21,566 bases of DNA, from assembly GCA_015657535.1 (NCBI GenBank), contig JADHZB010000957.1:1-21566 (forward strand), in the 5' to 3' direction. The translations under genes and the position numbers were made by a program. The stretch comes from Nephromyces sp. MM_2019. Taxonomy: Eukaryota; Apicomplexa; Aconoidasida; Nephromycida. A model generated the notes under the pieces. That model worked only from the letters and a program-made list of their open reading frames with translations. It was not told the DNA's origin and did not search any database. This document shows positions 1 through 9,060 of this stretch, in pieces. Positions within the stretch are counted from its first letter, which is position 1; every line of letters starts with the position of its first letter.

Positions 1-22
1 ATATATATATATATATATATAT
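1..22. repeat. (AT)n microsatellite at the window edge
   Basis: Eleven perfect AT dinucleotides open the window and pass into a G/T-rich stretch. The true length is unknown because the window starts inside the repeat. Confidence 0.95.
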
Positions 23-1278
23 GTGGTGTATATAATCACTAGTCTACGGTAGGAAGTTTGGAGCTTTCCAGATGGTTTTACCCGTAGCTCTGCCTACAGG
101 TAATGGGGCTGGGAGTGTGTGTTTCTCCTGTACCTGCACATATGCAGAGTAGATGTTTGTGATGTACTATGCGTGTGAGCTTTGTTATATATAATATCTT
201 CTCTGAAATATATATATGCCAGTACACACAGATAATTACATTCATTTCATTAAAAAAAGCCTCCATCGAGTGTTTAGGATTCTTCACTAGCATTTCCTCG
301 GATGGAGTGCTTTTTGCAGCGTATGTGCACGTGTTTTTTTTGTATGCATAAATTGAACACACTTCTTCCCTTCTTCCTCGAAGTAGAAGGTATAAAGTTG
401 TAGTTCTTTTTTGTGTGCTGTGTGTAAGCATTTTTTTCTTGTATGTGATGTGACCCTCTAATTGAGGCCATCAATAAAATGTGTGATATTCAACCTTTCG
501 TTGGGGTTGTTACGTTCAAAGGTGTCATCACAGTTACCTGACGGCTCTATAAGTGAGAGGTTGCACGTTAAGCCCTGCTGCTTAATGAATTGTGTGCAAG
601 TTTTCCCCACTGTTTGTGCCGGTTGCATCAGCCTGTACAGGCGTATGGGAAGTTTCTATCCACTCAATAATTGGCTTAGCTTTGATTTTGCGCAGTACTT
701 CCTTGCTTGCGGTTGTGATTTCTTTCGAAGATATTCCTGCATTCCCAAGAGTGCTCCGCACATGCATACACACACACATATATATAGGATGTTTGGGCAT
801 ATATGCACTGGACTCTTTATGTTAGTTTCGGCTCCTGTGTTCACTGTCTGTTTCGAGAGCCAATGCCTAACTTTGTAGTTCTTTTTAGTTTTACCGTGTT
901 GAGAAGGGTGAAATCACCTACTTGAATCTTGTGCATATGGTTCTAAGTATAACCACATCCATTTTGAGCCTACTGCAACAAAATAAATTTCAAGGTCTCG
1001 TACTCTACTCCAGCTTCATTCTTTGTATAGAAGCTGCGATTGATACGGTGTTAAAAAAGCTATACTTTCATCCTAGCGTTTTTTTTTCTGATTTAAAGTG
1101 TGTGTGTGCGTGTATGCTGGCTTTATTTCCAAATATTCAAAAATTTTCTGTAGATGTGGCTTTGCTTTTTTTTTTAGGCAGGCAAGATTTCGTAAACAAA
1201 CTGATTGTACCGCATGTATAGCTCCAATTTCATGTTAAGATAAGCGCTGAATGTATGCCGGGGGATGTGAAGGAGTTG

Positions 1279-1317
1279 GTGTGTATGTGTGTGTTTCTGT
1301 CTTTTTCTGTGTGTTGG
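1279..1317. repeat. Interrupted GT microsatellite
   Basis: GT dinucleotides interrupted by TCTGTC and T runs. Similar GT tracts recur through the window (2040-2060, 16061-16070, 20116-20127), usually with T-rich neighbours. Confidence 0.7.
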
Positions 1318-2039
1318 CGATTGTATTTAATTCTGAGCTTGTATGAATTGCCTTTCTTAAGATAGGCACGTTTTGAGCTGAAGCTGCGCTCAAGTTTAAG
1401 AGTATGTTGATAATATGTTTTTACCTTTGTATTTGTGTTGCTTTGATGGTTTTTGCATACTTCAGCAAACCAGTATTTTGTGCGGCATGTTCATTGGGGG
1501 GGGGTAAGTATCCGTTACTAGTACTTGTGCATTATCCTGATCTCAGCTAGCGATGCTGGCTATTTTTGAAGATGAGGAAGTGAATGAATTTCTTTTTGTG
1601 GCATTAATTTCAAGCATTGTGTAGGCTAAGGGTGTTTCATGTACATTTTATGTATTGTGCTGTGTGTCGTTTATATTTGTCATCTGACTCCGTTTATATA
1701 ATGAGAGTTTATTGTTTTACTTATTTTCTGCGGATTTCAAGGAGCACTGGTATGTATTAACGTGCAATATAATATTGCCAGCTACTCTTTTGAAAATGGT
1801 ATAAGTTTTGAATAGCATCATTGATTCGCGTTAGTCGCCTGCGGTCCGTAGTATTGTTTTGCTAATGTTTCCGCTCATGTATTGTATTATATATGTACCA
1901 TTGGCTGAGTGCTCTCCTAATCCAATTGCTGCCTTTAACCCCCCCTTTTCGCAAGCGTCGCTTGTTTTGGGAAAGCATCGCATTACCATATATTTTGAAA
2001 AAAAATGTAATATCAGCTGATGGAAGGTAGTTTTGCGAA

Positions 2040-2060
2040 TGTGTGTGTGTTTGTGTGTTT
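2040..2060. repeat. GT microsatellite
   Basis: A short (TG)n run with one TT interruption, in T-rich sequence. Confidence 0.75.
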
Positions 2061-3100
2061 ATATATTTGCTGATGCCGTTTTTTTTGGTGTATAGATAGT
2101 TTAGTTGATTTATGATACCCTCAGAGATTCATATTTTGTTCCGGCAGCTGTGCACTTGTTTTCACTGAATTAGTTGGGATCACTTAGTTATATGTGCCGC
2201 TTGAAAGAAAAAACGGAAGTTGCTGGCACATTTTATGCTTATTTTTTGATATTCTTCAAAGTGATGTTTATGTAGACTTGTTTCTTATTTACAGCAATGG
2301 CATCTTGATGTACAGCCTCCTGGTCAAGCTAATTTTATTTTGTATGTAATTTATTGCTGTGTGTAATATTGTAGTGAGTTCTTATATAGTATGTATATAA
2401 GTGCAGATCTTTCGTGTAGTGTTGTGTTGTTTCATTGGATGTCACGCTCTGGCGTTTGCATGATGTTCGTGCGGTTTATATATTTTCGTGGTATTCGTGT
2501 TGAGCCGTTTGTGGTTTCTTGTTTTATCTAATGAATTTCAAGTAATGTTCCCCTAAACCGTGATTGCGTTTTCATAGTTCCTAAATTGATGAATGGTGAA
2601 ACATACGCATTTTAGTAGGCATTTTGAGGGAAGATGATTCTCATTCCCCTTCATAGATTTTGCAAGTATGTCTATCTGTTCTATGAATATGCTTTGTATG
2701 TACAGACTAAGCGTGTGCTTTGCTTATTTTTTATTTTCGTTCATTACATTTCCTTGTGTGCGCTGATGTTAATGCTTATTCTGTTAAACATGTGAAGGCG
2801 TATTTCATACTGTGTTTTTATAATGAAAGGTGGCGAGTAACCTGATGATGCCTTTGTTCAGCGGTTTGATGTGAACTGATTCGTATCTCTTGTCTTCTAG
2901 TTACTAGAATGACTATTTTTGACGATTCTTTTACGGGATTATTTGTAGACTTGGAAATGATTTGATATGAATAAAGCATTACAAAGCTGGATTTTACGTT
3001 ATTCTCTGGTTCATTCATCCAATATTTGAGGAATGATACCTGCTTAATCTTACTTGGTTGGCTACACATTTCCGCATTGCTAGTGCGTTGGCCTTCTTGG

Positions 3101-5530
3101 ATGTACGTGAGTTCTTGCTGATCATGCATATAACCAATTGGCTAGGTTTATTTATACATTGAGACTTACTGAATGGCTTAGCACGGACCCGGAGGTTCAT
3201 GCGAGGTCCGAATCTTCGTAGGCTGAAGTTGAAGAGTATCATAAACGCGCTGTCTTGTAGAATTTTGTGTAACCTGCTCCGAATTCCGGTAATGAATTTA
3301 TCCATAGCTGTTGGCTCCGATACTGAAATTGCGAGTTGGAGGCTGGAGGGTGGTGTGTTTTACCACTCTTATAGCAGCTGTGGCTTCACGTGGGATTTTT
3401 CATGCTGTGCAAATGCTAAGCTTTGTTCGTACTGCATGTCAAACTCATGCGTGAGCATCGTATATTGCGTATCTGCTGGGCGATACTTGGGGTCGTTTCT
3501 TTGTCATCATTAGAGGACTTTAGATTGTGAGGCCTCTTCTGGATTGTGCTGGGCTGAACTTTTGGAACTATGGAGAGCTTGAAAGGAATACCTGATATGG
3601 AAAAATTTGTACGCATAGCTCTATGTAGGCATAGGCCTTTACGAGAGATAGGGAGCACACATCTTAGTTATTTGCTCTCGATAGTTTGTGTAGGTAAATC
3701 AGAGCAAGCTTATGTGATATCGTTTCTTTGAAGGGGAAGAAGAGAGGATGACTCTCTGGGGTCTGTTCGTACCGCAACGAGCACGGGCTTTTTTATGCTT
3801 CTGTGTGCTTGTATATTCGTTTGAGGTCATACCGTGATAGTTACGAGATTTAGCAATCACTGTAGTCTAATCAATACAGCAGTTGCCTTTGGAAGTAGTA
3901 TTGGGCCCTCCTCTGAAACATTCTGGAATGGTGTGGCTCTATAGTCCGTATTACTTGCCTTGGTAGTGACCGCTGCTATTTTCTCCTAACGCCACGAGAT
4001 GATGTACGGAGGTTCGAAAAATGGATTGCTCGTTTGACGGGAGTGCTCATCGGGCGTGACTCGTGTTGTGTTCCATGATGTCTTACGCGTAGTGGCCACA
4101 GACAGGCATGATTCAGCTAGTTGCGATATGGCTAACTTTTCCGCATGTGTATAGCAGGTTAATTTTTGGTTGCTTAGTTGCAGGGCGTCATTCGGTTTGC
4201 GTTCTTTGCATCACTTTGCTGAGATGAACTGTGAGCGCTTGTTAGTGGGCGGGAGGTGTCTCCAGGTGATTTTCGTGCTGAGCATTGTCTTGATCTTTGC
4301 TTTCATTGCCGCGGATCTCTGATCATCTGATTTCACTTGCTTTTCCGCGTGCCTTACGCGGGGGAGAGTAAGCAGCCGGCGAAGCATGTGGGGCGACAGC
4401 TCGATAGGAGCGCTGGAAACCGTTGATCTATTCGCTTGCGGTTTCGAGTGTGTTCATCGTAGGGCCAGAGTATAATTTGGACACTAAATATGAAGGAGTT
4501 ATTTCCCTTGAATTTTTCTCTAGGTACGCTAAGGGTTCTGCCTGGTTTTGCTGAAGCGGCTGATGCTATCGAAGAAAACTCCTATGCACCCAGTAACTGT
4601 GTGATATAGATACGCGCATAAGGAGGTGTTTCATCTTATGCTTGCGATTCATCTGGCTTCCTGGAGTGTTCTCCGTGTTTAAGGTTCTCTAGACTTAGGG
4701 GCGGAAATAACCCTACTACTTCTGTAAGCTCTATAGTTACTTTGTTTGCACTTGCACCGTAGTTATGGTGCTCGTAGCATTGCTTGCTAGTGCTGGGTAT
4801 TCCCATACAGTTTGCCCAGTCCTGATATTGCACGAAAGTTCCTTAAATTAAATAGCTAGTTATTGCTAAACATTTGCCTTAGAGGAAATGCGGCGTATGA
4901 CACTGGCATGGATCGGGCTAAAAGGGTGCTACCTCACGAGCCAAATTGTAAACATCGCTAGTCCTTCCAACAATTTTCGCTCGCTGGGATTGCATGGCGT
5001 CAAAGCAATAAGCCGCGTCAGATACGAAGGCCATTATAACCATGAATATGACCTAGTGTCTGAAGAAGATTTTCATGTTTACTATCGAGCTGAAGGTAGA
5101 AACAATCAATGAAGTGTAGAGTTAGTGTTCCAAAGTTTTATATCGTCTGTCTGCAGTTGCTAAAGAGAGGTCTGCATTGAGCAAGCCTCATTAGAAATGA
5201 GGCCCTGCACCTTGCTGGGTAACAAGGTAGTCTTAAAACTGAATGCAAGCTCAAAATCGCTGCTAAAAATGGACTTATGAGTACTAGCTTAACTACAGTT
5301 TTTCTTGGGTTGTTCTATGTGTCAGCTAGCGTCCTTACTGTTGCGTTGCTGACGCTGCTTCTGCTGGTTGGACTCCTTGTTGGTTTGCCTCCGGTCGCTG
5401 GGTAACCCCGAAGTTATAGTCCGTAGCTCGCTGACGTGCAGATTATGGAAGCTTCCTGATTGTAGCAGGGCTCGACGCTCTACGCGCTTCAAGATCTCTC
5501 CGCTCACTGACACTTAGCTGCTCTTACTGT
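3101..5530. other. Mixed-composition stretch with candidate short exons, no gene called
   Basis: This part is less AT-rich than its flanks, especially around 4200-4450 and 5320-5520. Minus-strand open frames occur at 2818-3129, 3015-3305, 3416-3658, 4211-4387, 4636-4833 and 5322-5513; all would encode hydrophilic, Lys/Arg/Gln/Ser-rich peptides. Plus-strand frames at 4224-4322 and 5277-5405 encode short peptides ending in or made of hydrophobic helices. GTAAGG donors, the same hexamer used by UBC9 intron 1, occur on the minus strand inside two of the minus frames (near 5338 and 4350). I could not chain these into a phase-consistent gene and recognise no family. A/C richness of the minus strand would itself produce such hydrophilic frames. 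Confidence 0.4.
5277..5405 (+). CDS. Possible 42-residue hydrophobic peptide or first exon (weak)
   Basis: An ATG at 5277 opens 42 codons ending in TAA at 5403-5405. Residues 7-37 are almost entirely Leu, Val, Ala, Gly and Thr, which would form one or two membrane helices or a signal anchor; the tail reads PPVAG. A GTAACC donor-like string overlaps the stop, so this could instead be a first exon. It lies in a GC-richer island, but the same island carries a plausible 63-codon minus-strand frame (5322-5513, Arg/Gln/Ser-rich). At most one of the two is likely to be real. No family recognised. Confidence 0.15.
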   Translation: MSTSLTTVFLGLFYVSASVLTVALLTLLLLVGLLVGLPPVAG

Positions 5531-7231
5531 TTATTGACGAATGAATCAAGTCTCTTACACATGCCGTCTTTTTCAACTGGTAGTACTAGATACCGCGAGT
5601 TGGGCTTTCCCAACTACCCTGTTCAGCATATACGCGAGAAATCCATCCAAGCAATATTTTACGAAAAGAGCCTAAAAACCTCACCGCTCCCAAAGCAATG
5701 TAAACACCTCGGTATTATAAAAAACAACTTCTGGAAAAGTTTATAATTTTCAAGAGGTCTTTGTGCCGTCTCATGAAGAGATTGTATTCCTTTGGGAAGA
5801 AAGTTAATCCGCAGAAGCTAGCGGAGTATCACCCGTTATCGGCCTTTTAAGTAAATTTGACTTTTTTAACGTCTCACTATAGGTTTCACCTGGCTCACTA
5901 TAGTTTTATAATCGGAAGAATGACATATTCTTAATTGTTGGTGGCACTAAAAGATAAAATTCTTAGTTTTTATTTTTCAGTTGGCGCCAAGTCAACACAC
6001 CGCGCGCGCCCTTTGAGAATCTCGATCCTACATAATTGCAACTCTTAAGGATTGATGCTAAGGAAGCGACCACTTCAAATATAAATATTCGTATTTTAGG
6101 TTATATTTATGTTACAGTGGAATAAAGGCTGTATAAATATAGAATTCTGAGCTTGCTGATGTTTAATAAACCGCGTTTAGGGTGTGGAGGGAGTACACCT
6201 TACATTCTTGCAGTATGAAAGATATCCTGTGAAGGAAATAATGCTAATAATTATATGACATAGGGGAAGGCATTATAGGATGACATTGTGAGATCATATA
6301 ACCCCAGAACACACTTAAATATTGTAGTTACTCTATTGATTAGCATTGCTGCTTCATAATTAACTCTTTGAGCAGTCTCAAAATTTCTCCGGACTTTTTA
6401 ACTGAGAAATCGAAGAAGGTGGAAATAATTAAGTTTGCTGCGCCCTCCACGTAACTTTTTGAAAATCCTCCTCACGTAAATATTGATCTAAGAATTTAAA
6501 GTTTCATCACCTGCTATACAATTATCCCCATTTCCTTTTCTTTAGCCGATGCATAGAAAGTAGATGCGCACGCAAGCATGAAGTGCATAGAGGAATGAGA
6601 ACATAGTAGCTCTTTAGCCACATCGCCAATATAGAAGGGTTCTTCTTACGCGCCAGGTGGTCAAACCGTACACGTCATCACTTGGGCATCCATACGCAAT
6701 ATTCTAGTTTCCAAGCTGTTTGTGTAAGCTCAAGAGTTACCTTTGGAGAGATTTACGCGCTTCCGATGTAGCAACACGCCATTTTCATCAAAAGCAGGGC
6801 ACACATGTCCCTGTAATATAGCAACAATCACCATACCATTCTAACACTAGGCTTGAATAGAATTCCTTACCCATCCATAAATGAAGCACGCCTATGGTAT
6901 CAAGGGTGCACTCACCTTGCTTGTATAAAATGGAAGTGAACATGAGCTCAAAAGCACCAGTTGCTACAAGGCACTATAATTCCTAACTTAAGTGCATAAA
7001 ACTATCGCCCAGCATACGCACAAAACAAAACTTTGCAGATACCGACACCAAACCAGAATAACAGTGAATCTCTTGAAAATATCTTCTTGTGATTGAGGTA
7101 AGGCGCCGGTCGAAGTTACAAGTGATTTTCGACATTGAAATGCAGAGGGAAAAGGCAGTTAATAGATGGGCCATAAAATATGTTCGGTAAAACGGTGTTC
7201 TTGCAGAGGCATGATGTCACCTGCTTATATT
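5531..7231. other. A/T-rich intergenic stretch including the UBC9 3' flank
   Basis: This stretch lies downstream of the UBC9 stop codon on the minus strand. From about 6.5 kb the + strand becomes A/C-rich, so the UBC9 sense strand is T/G-rich, as expected for its 3' untranslated region. An imperfect direct repeat CTCACTATAG occurs at 5873-5882 and 5894-5903, and an alternating CG run at about 6001-6009. I see no convincing gene; the 63-codon minus frame at 6983-7174 lies within the probable 3' UTR. Confidence 0.6.
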
Positions 7232-8481
7232 TTACGGTGCAGGTCGGTCTTTAGGACGCAGTCTATCGGCTTGGCTACGCACGCGCCTCTTATACTCTTC
7301 CAAATCCGTTTGAAACAGAAGGAAAGGTTCACGCTGGGCAGGAGATGAAGGGTTTGGGTTATCTAGCAGGTCCTGGTTCACAAAAAAAAAGCGCACTGTT
7401 TTTTTTAATTCATGGGCTCACAGTAAAGACATATGCACCTACTTGAATATGGACAGCAGTATAAGAAGGTACAAACAAAGAGAATTCCTACTCTTCTCGT
7501 GTATCCTGTAGATAAAATTTTGTTCTGCTTATTTTCTCAATCTTAAATTGTTAATTTCGTGTTCGTATTCACGTTTTAAGATAATAGCCCGGGTATCTTC
7601 TTGTATTAAAAAGTCTTCCTACTGCTTGCTCCTTGTGCTTCAACACGATGCATGCGTCAATCCTTTAAAAAAAAGTAACAGCACCCACATCCCTCCTAAG
7701 TCAAATTTATAACGCTACTGCTAACCTGTATACCAAGAAGTATCTGTTTAATAGTTATAGAAGGCTTCCAGTCTTCATCTTCGCTCAATATAGAAAGGCA
7801 CACCGTCCCAGATGGATAGACATTCGGATGAAACAGTGTAGGAACAAATTGGCATCTGGGAGGTTTGCTCGGGTATTCTTCTGTGAATTCCATTCTAAGC
7901 TCATACTCGCCACCCTCCCACAATGTACCCTGAAAAGAAGGATACGTAAATGCACATAAAAATGAAATGAAATGCTCAGCTACATCATTCAATGATATAA
8001 TATAAACGGGAGGCCGAGTTCAAAATAAGCATGGGGAAAACGGAAGGTCTAACGTAGTTATTCTATTCAATCACCCCAAACAACTCATCAACACACTATA
8101 AGATATCTAGAAGTACAATAAAAACCATCATCTCACGACAAAAACAAAATATTTACACGAGGACAGCCATCAACTAATAAGGCAGCAAGCTTCAAAGCCT
8201 ACGGCTTCAAATTACCATCGCACAAAAAAAAATTGCATTTCGTAGTAACAGCATATCCCAGTATCACACCAAACAGTGAGGACTACGAAAACTTCACTCT
8301 GTTAATCTCATTAACCCTCCTCCATCCTCCTTACGTCTTTTCCAGGGATCTTGCATATCCAACTGAGTATGTCCTGCCCTTTACCATCCTCCATCTGAGC
8401 ATACTTGGCGGAGAAACCTACGGGATGATCCTTTCTCCATTCTGCACGCTCTTGCGCCAGTCGGCGGCGAGCTATCGTCAT
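7232..8481 (-). CDS. UBC9: SUMO-conjugating enzyme E2 UBC9, three exons, complete
   Basis: Three minus-strand exons join in phase 0: 8481-8335 (49 codons), 7929-7726 (68 codons) and 7372-7232 (46 codons plus TAA), giving 163 residues; human UBC9 has 158. UBC9 takes SUMO from the E1 (AOS1/UBA2) as a thioester and passes it to substrate lysines, mainly in the nucleus. Visible motifs are the N-terminal helix with RLAQER and WRKDHP, IPGKD at 45-49, WEGG at 53-56, the HPN triad at 83-85 followed by YPSG, catalytic Cys93 in GTVCLSIL, the UBC9-type insertion SEDEDW at 98-103, and [11 protein letters not shown] at 107-117. The C-terminal helices include a KRRVRSQA segment. Compared with human UBC9, Lys14 is Ala13, Lys74 is Arg, Lys101 is Glu, Asp127 is Ser and Tyr134 is Phe; Cys93, Asn85 and Tyr87 are kept. 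The ATG at 8481 has G at -3 and an in-frame TGA 19 codons upstream with no intervening ATG. Confidence 0.97.
7373..7725 (-). other. UBC9 intron 2 (353 bases, phase 0)
   Basis: On the minus strand it begins GTTAGC after the codon for the Gln of LLGIQ and ends with nine T followed by GTGAACCAG before the codons for DLLDNPNP. The join restores the expected GIQ-DLL sequence of UBC9 proteins. A TGCATGCG motif lies inside at 7649-7656. Confidence 0.95.
7930..8334 (-). other. UBC9 intron 1 (405 bases, phase 0)
   Basis: On the minus strand it begins GTAAGG directly after the codons for IPGKD and ends in a T-rich tract with TTTTCAG before the codons for GTLWEGG. Joining restores the conserved E2 sequence without insertion or loss, which fixes both boundaries. 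Confidence 0.95.
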
Positions 8482-8526
8482 TCCAGATTTGTATCGATGG
8501 CTGTTAGTTTGCTTCTCGTACCAAAG

Positions 8527-8535
8527 TGCATGCGT
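8527..8535. promoter_or_regulatory. TGCATGCGT motif upstream of the UBC9 start
   Basis: The 9-mer TGCATGCGT lies 46 bases upstream of the UBC9 ATG, and the identical 9-mer recurs in intron 2 at 7649-7657. GCATGC-core motifs are known ApiAP2-type regulatory sites in apicomplexans; a role here is inference. The position may be inside the 5' UTR. Confidence 0.35.
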
Positions 8536-8704
8536 GATTCACCACGCTATAGTGACTCCACTCTCAATGGCACGCCGCACTGCTGTTGGAAGAGGCATAA
8601 AATTCAAATTTGATTCGTAGACTATTGTCTAGTAAAGCGATATTCCCAAGTGCCAAAAAAAGGAGTAATGGAAGCAAAAAATGGAGAAACAGAGGAAAAA
8701 CTGA

Positions 8705-8788
8705 ACTAGAAGAAGCAAAAGTAAGAAACTAGAAGAAGCAAAAGTAGTAATCCACAAGAAGCAAAAGTAGTAAACTAGAAGACAAGAG
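8705..8788. repeat. Purine-rich imperfect tandem repeat, about 3.5 units
   Basis: Units start at 8705, 8728, 8754 and 8774, each a variant of ACTAGAAGAAGCAAAAGTA with a GTAA-like tail; unit lengths are 23, 26, 20 and a partial 15. On the UBC9 sense strand each unit reads as a pyrimidine-rich string containing TTGCTTCTTCTAG, which resembles a 3' splice acceptor. Confidence 0.85.
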
Positions 8789-9060
8789 TGAGGTAATATA
8801 GGCAAAAGGTACGAAAGAAAACAGCAAAAGGATGAGGTAACAGGGAAGAGGTAGGATTACAGCGAAGCAGTAGGCAATCACGATGCAGCCGGATAATCCC
8901 GATAAATTACGAGGATATATAAGGAAAAAGATAAACAAGGGAGAGGCTTCGATAGCAGTAGATAACATCAAGCGGGATGCGGAACTGCGTTCAACATGGA
9001 ATGTAAGCATGAAAACACACCCGTTTTGGCTTAGAATAAGGTAGAAGACATACCCCGAAA

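Larger units (their letters stand above)
23..3100. other. Gene-poor T/G-rich stretch, no identifiable gene
   Basis: The + strand is rich in T and G, with many short GT runs (for example at 1279-1317 and 2040-2060) and a G9 homopolymer at 1496-1504 running into a GTAAGTA donor-like string. The introns and flanks of the two confident genes are also T/G-rich on their sense strand, so this stretch may be untranslated or intronic sequence of a rightward transcript; that is inference. A + open frame at 462-878 (138 codons, Cys/Phe-rich) and a minus frame at 582-800 are the only longer ones. Neither resembles a family I know, and both are near the length expected by chance. Confidence 0.6.
8482..9060. 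other. UBC9 5' flank, purine-rich on the + strand
   Basis: From about 8640 to 9000 the + strand is very rich in A and G, so the UBC9 sense strand is a pyrimidine-rich leader or promoter stretch. It contains the tandem repeat at 8705-8788. No coding exon is evident; the pyrimidine-rich minus strand yields a 93-codon Leu/Ser/Phe-rich frame (8729-9010) that I take to be compositional. Confidence 0.5.

Noticed and set aside
462..878. 138-codon + strand open frame
   Set aside because: It is Cys/Phe-rich, ends in translated GT/CA and TA repeats, matches no family, and its length is within chance for this composition.
1553..1624. 23-codon + frame with an acidic peptide behind a CTCAG acceptor-like site and a GTAAGTA donor-like site 49 bases earlier
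   Set aside because: The implied intron of about 43 bases is far shorter than the three confirmed introns, and no partner exons were found.
5873..5903. Two CTCACTATAG strings resembling the 3' part of a T7 phage promoter
   Set aside because: The upstream half of the phage promoter is absent and the context is eukaryotic; it is a short chance direct repeat.
6176..6182. Single TTTAGGG, the apicomplexan telomere unit
   Set aside because: Only one copy, so not telomeric.
7166..7348. 60-codon + strand open frame
   Set aside because: It lies antisense to UBC9 exon 3.
8233..8613. 126-codon + strand open frame
   Set aside because: It lies antisense to UBC9 exon 1, which is supported by strong homology and splice sites.
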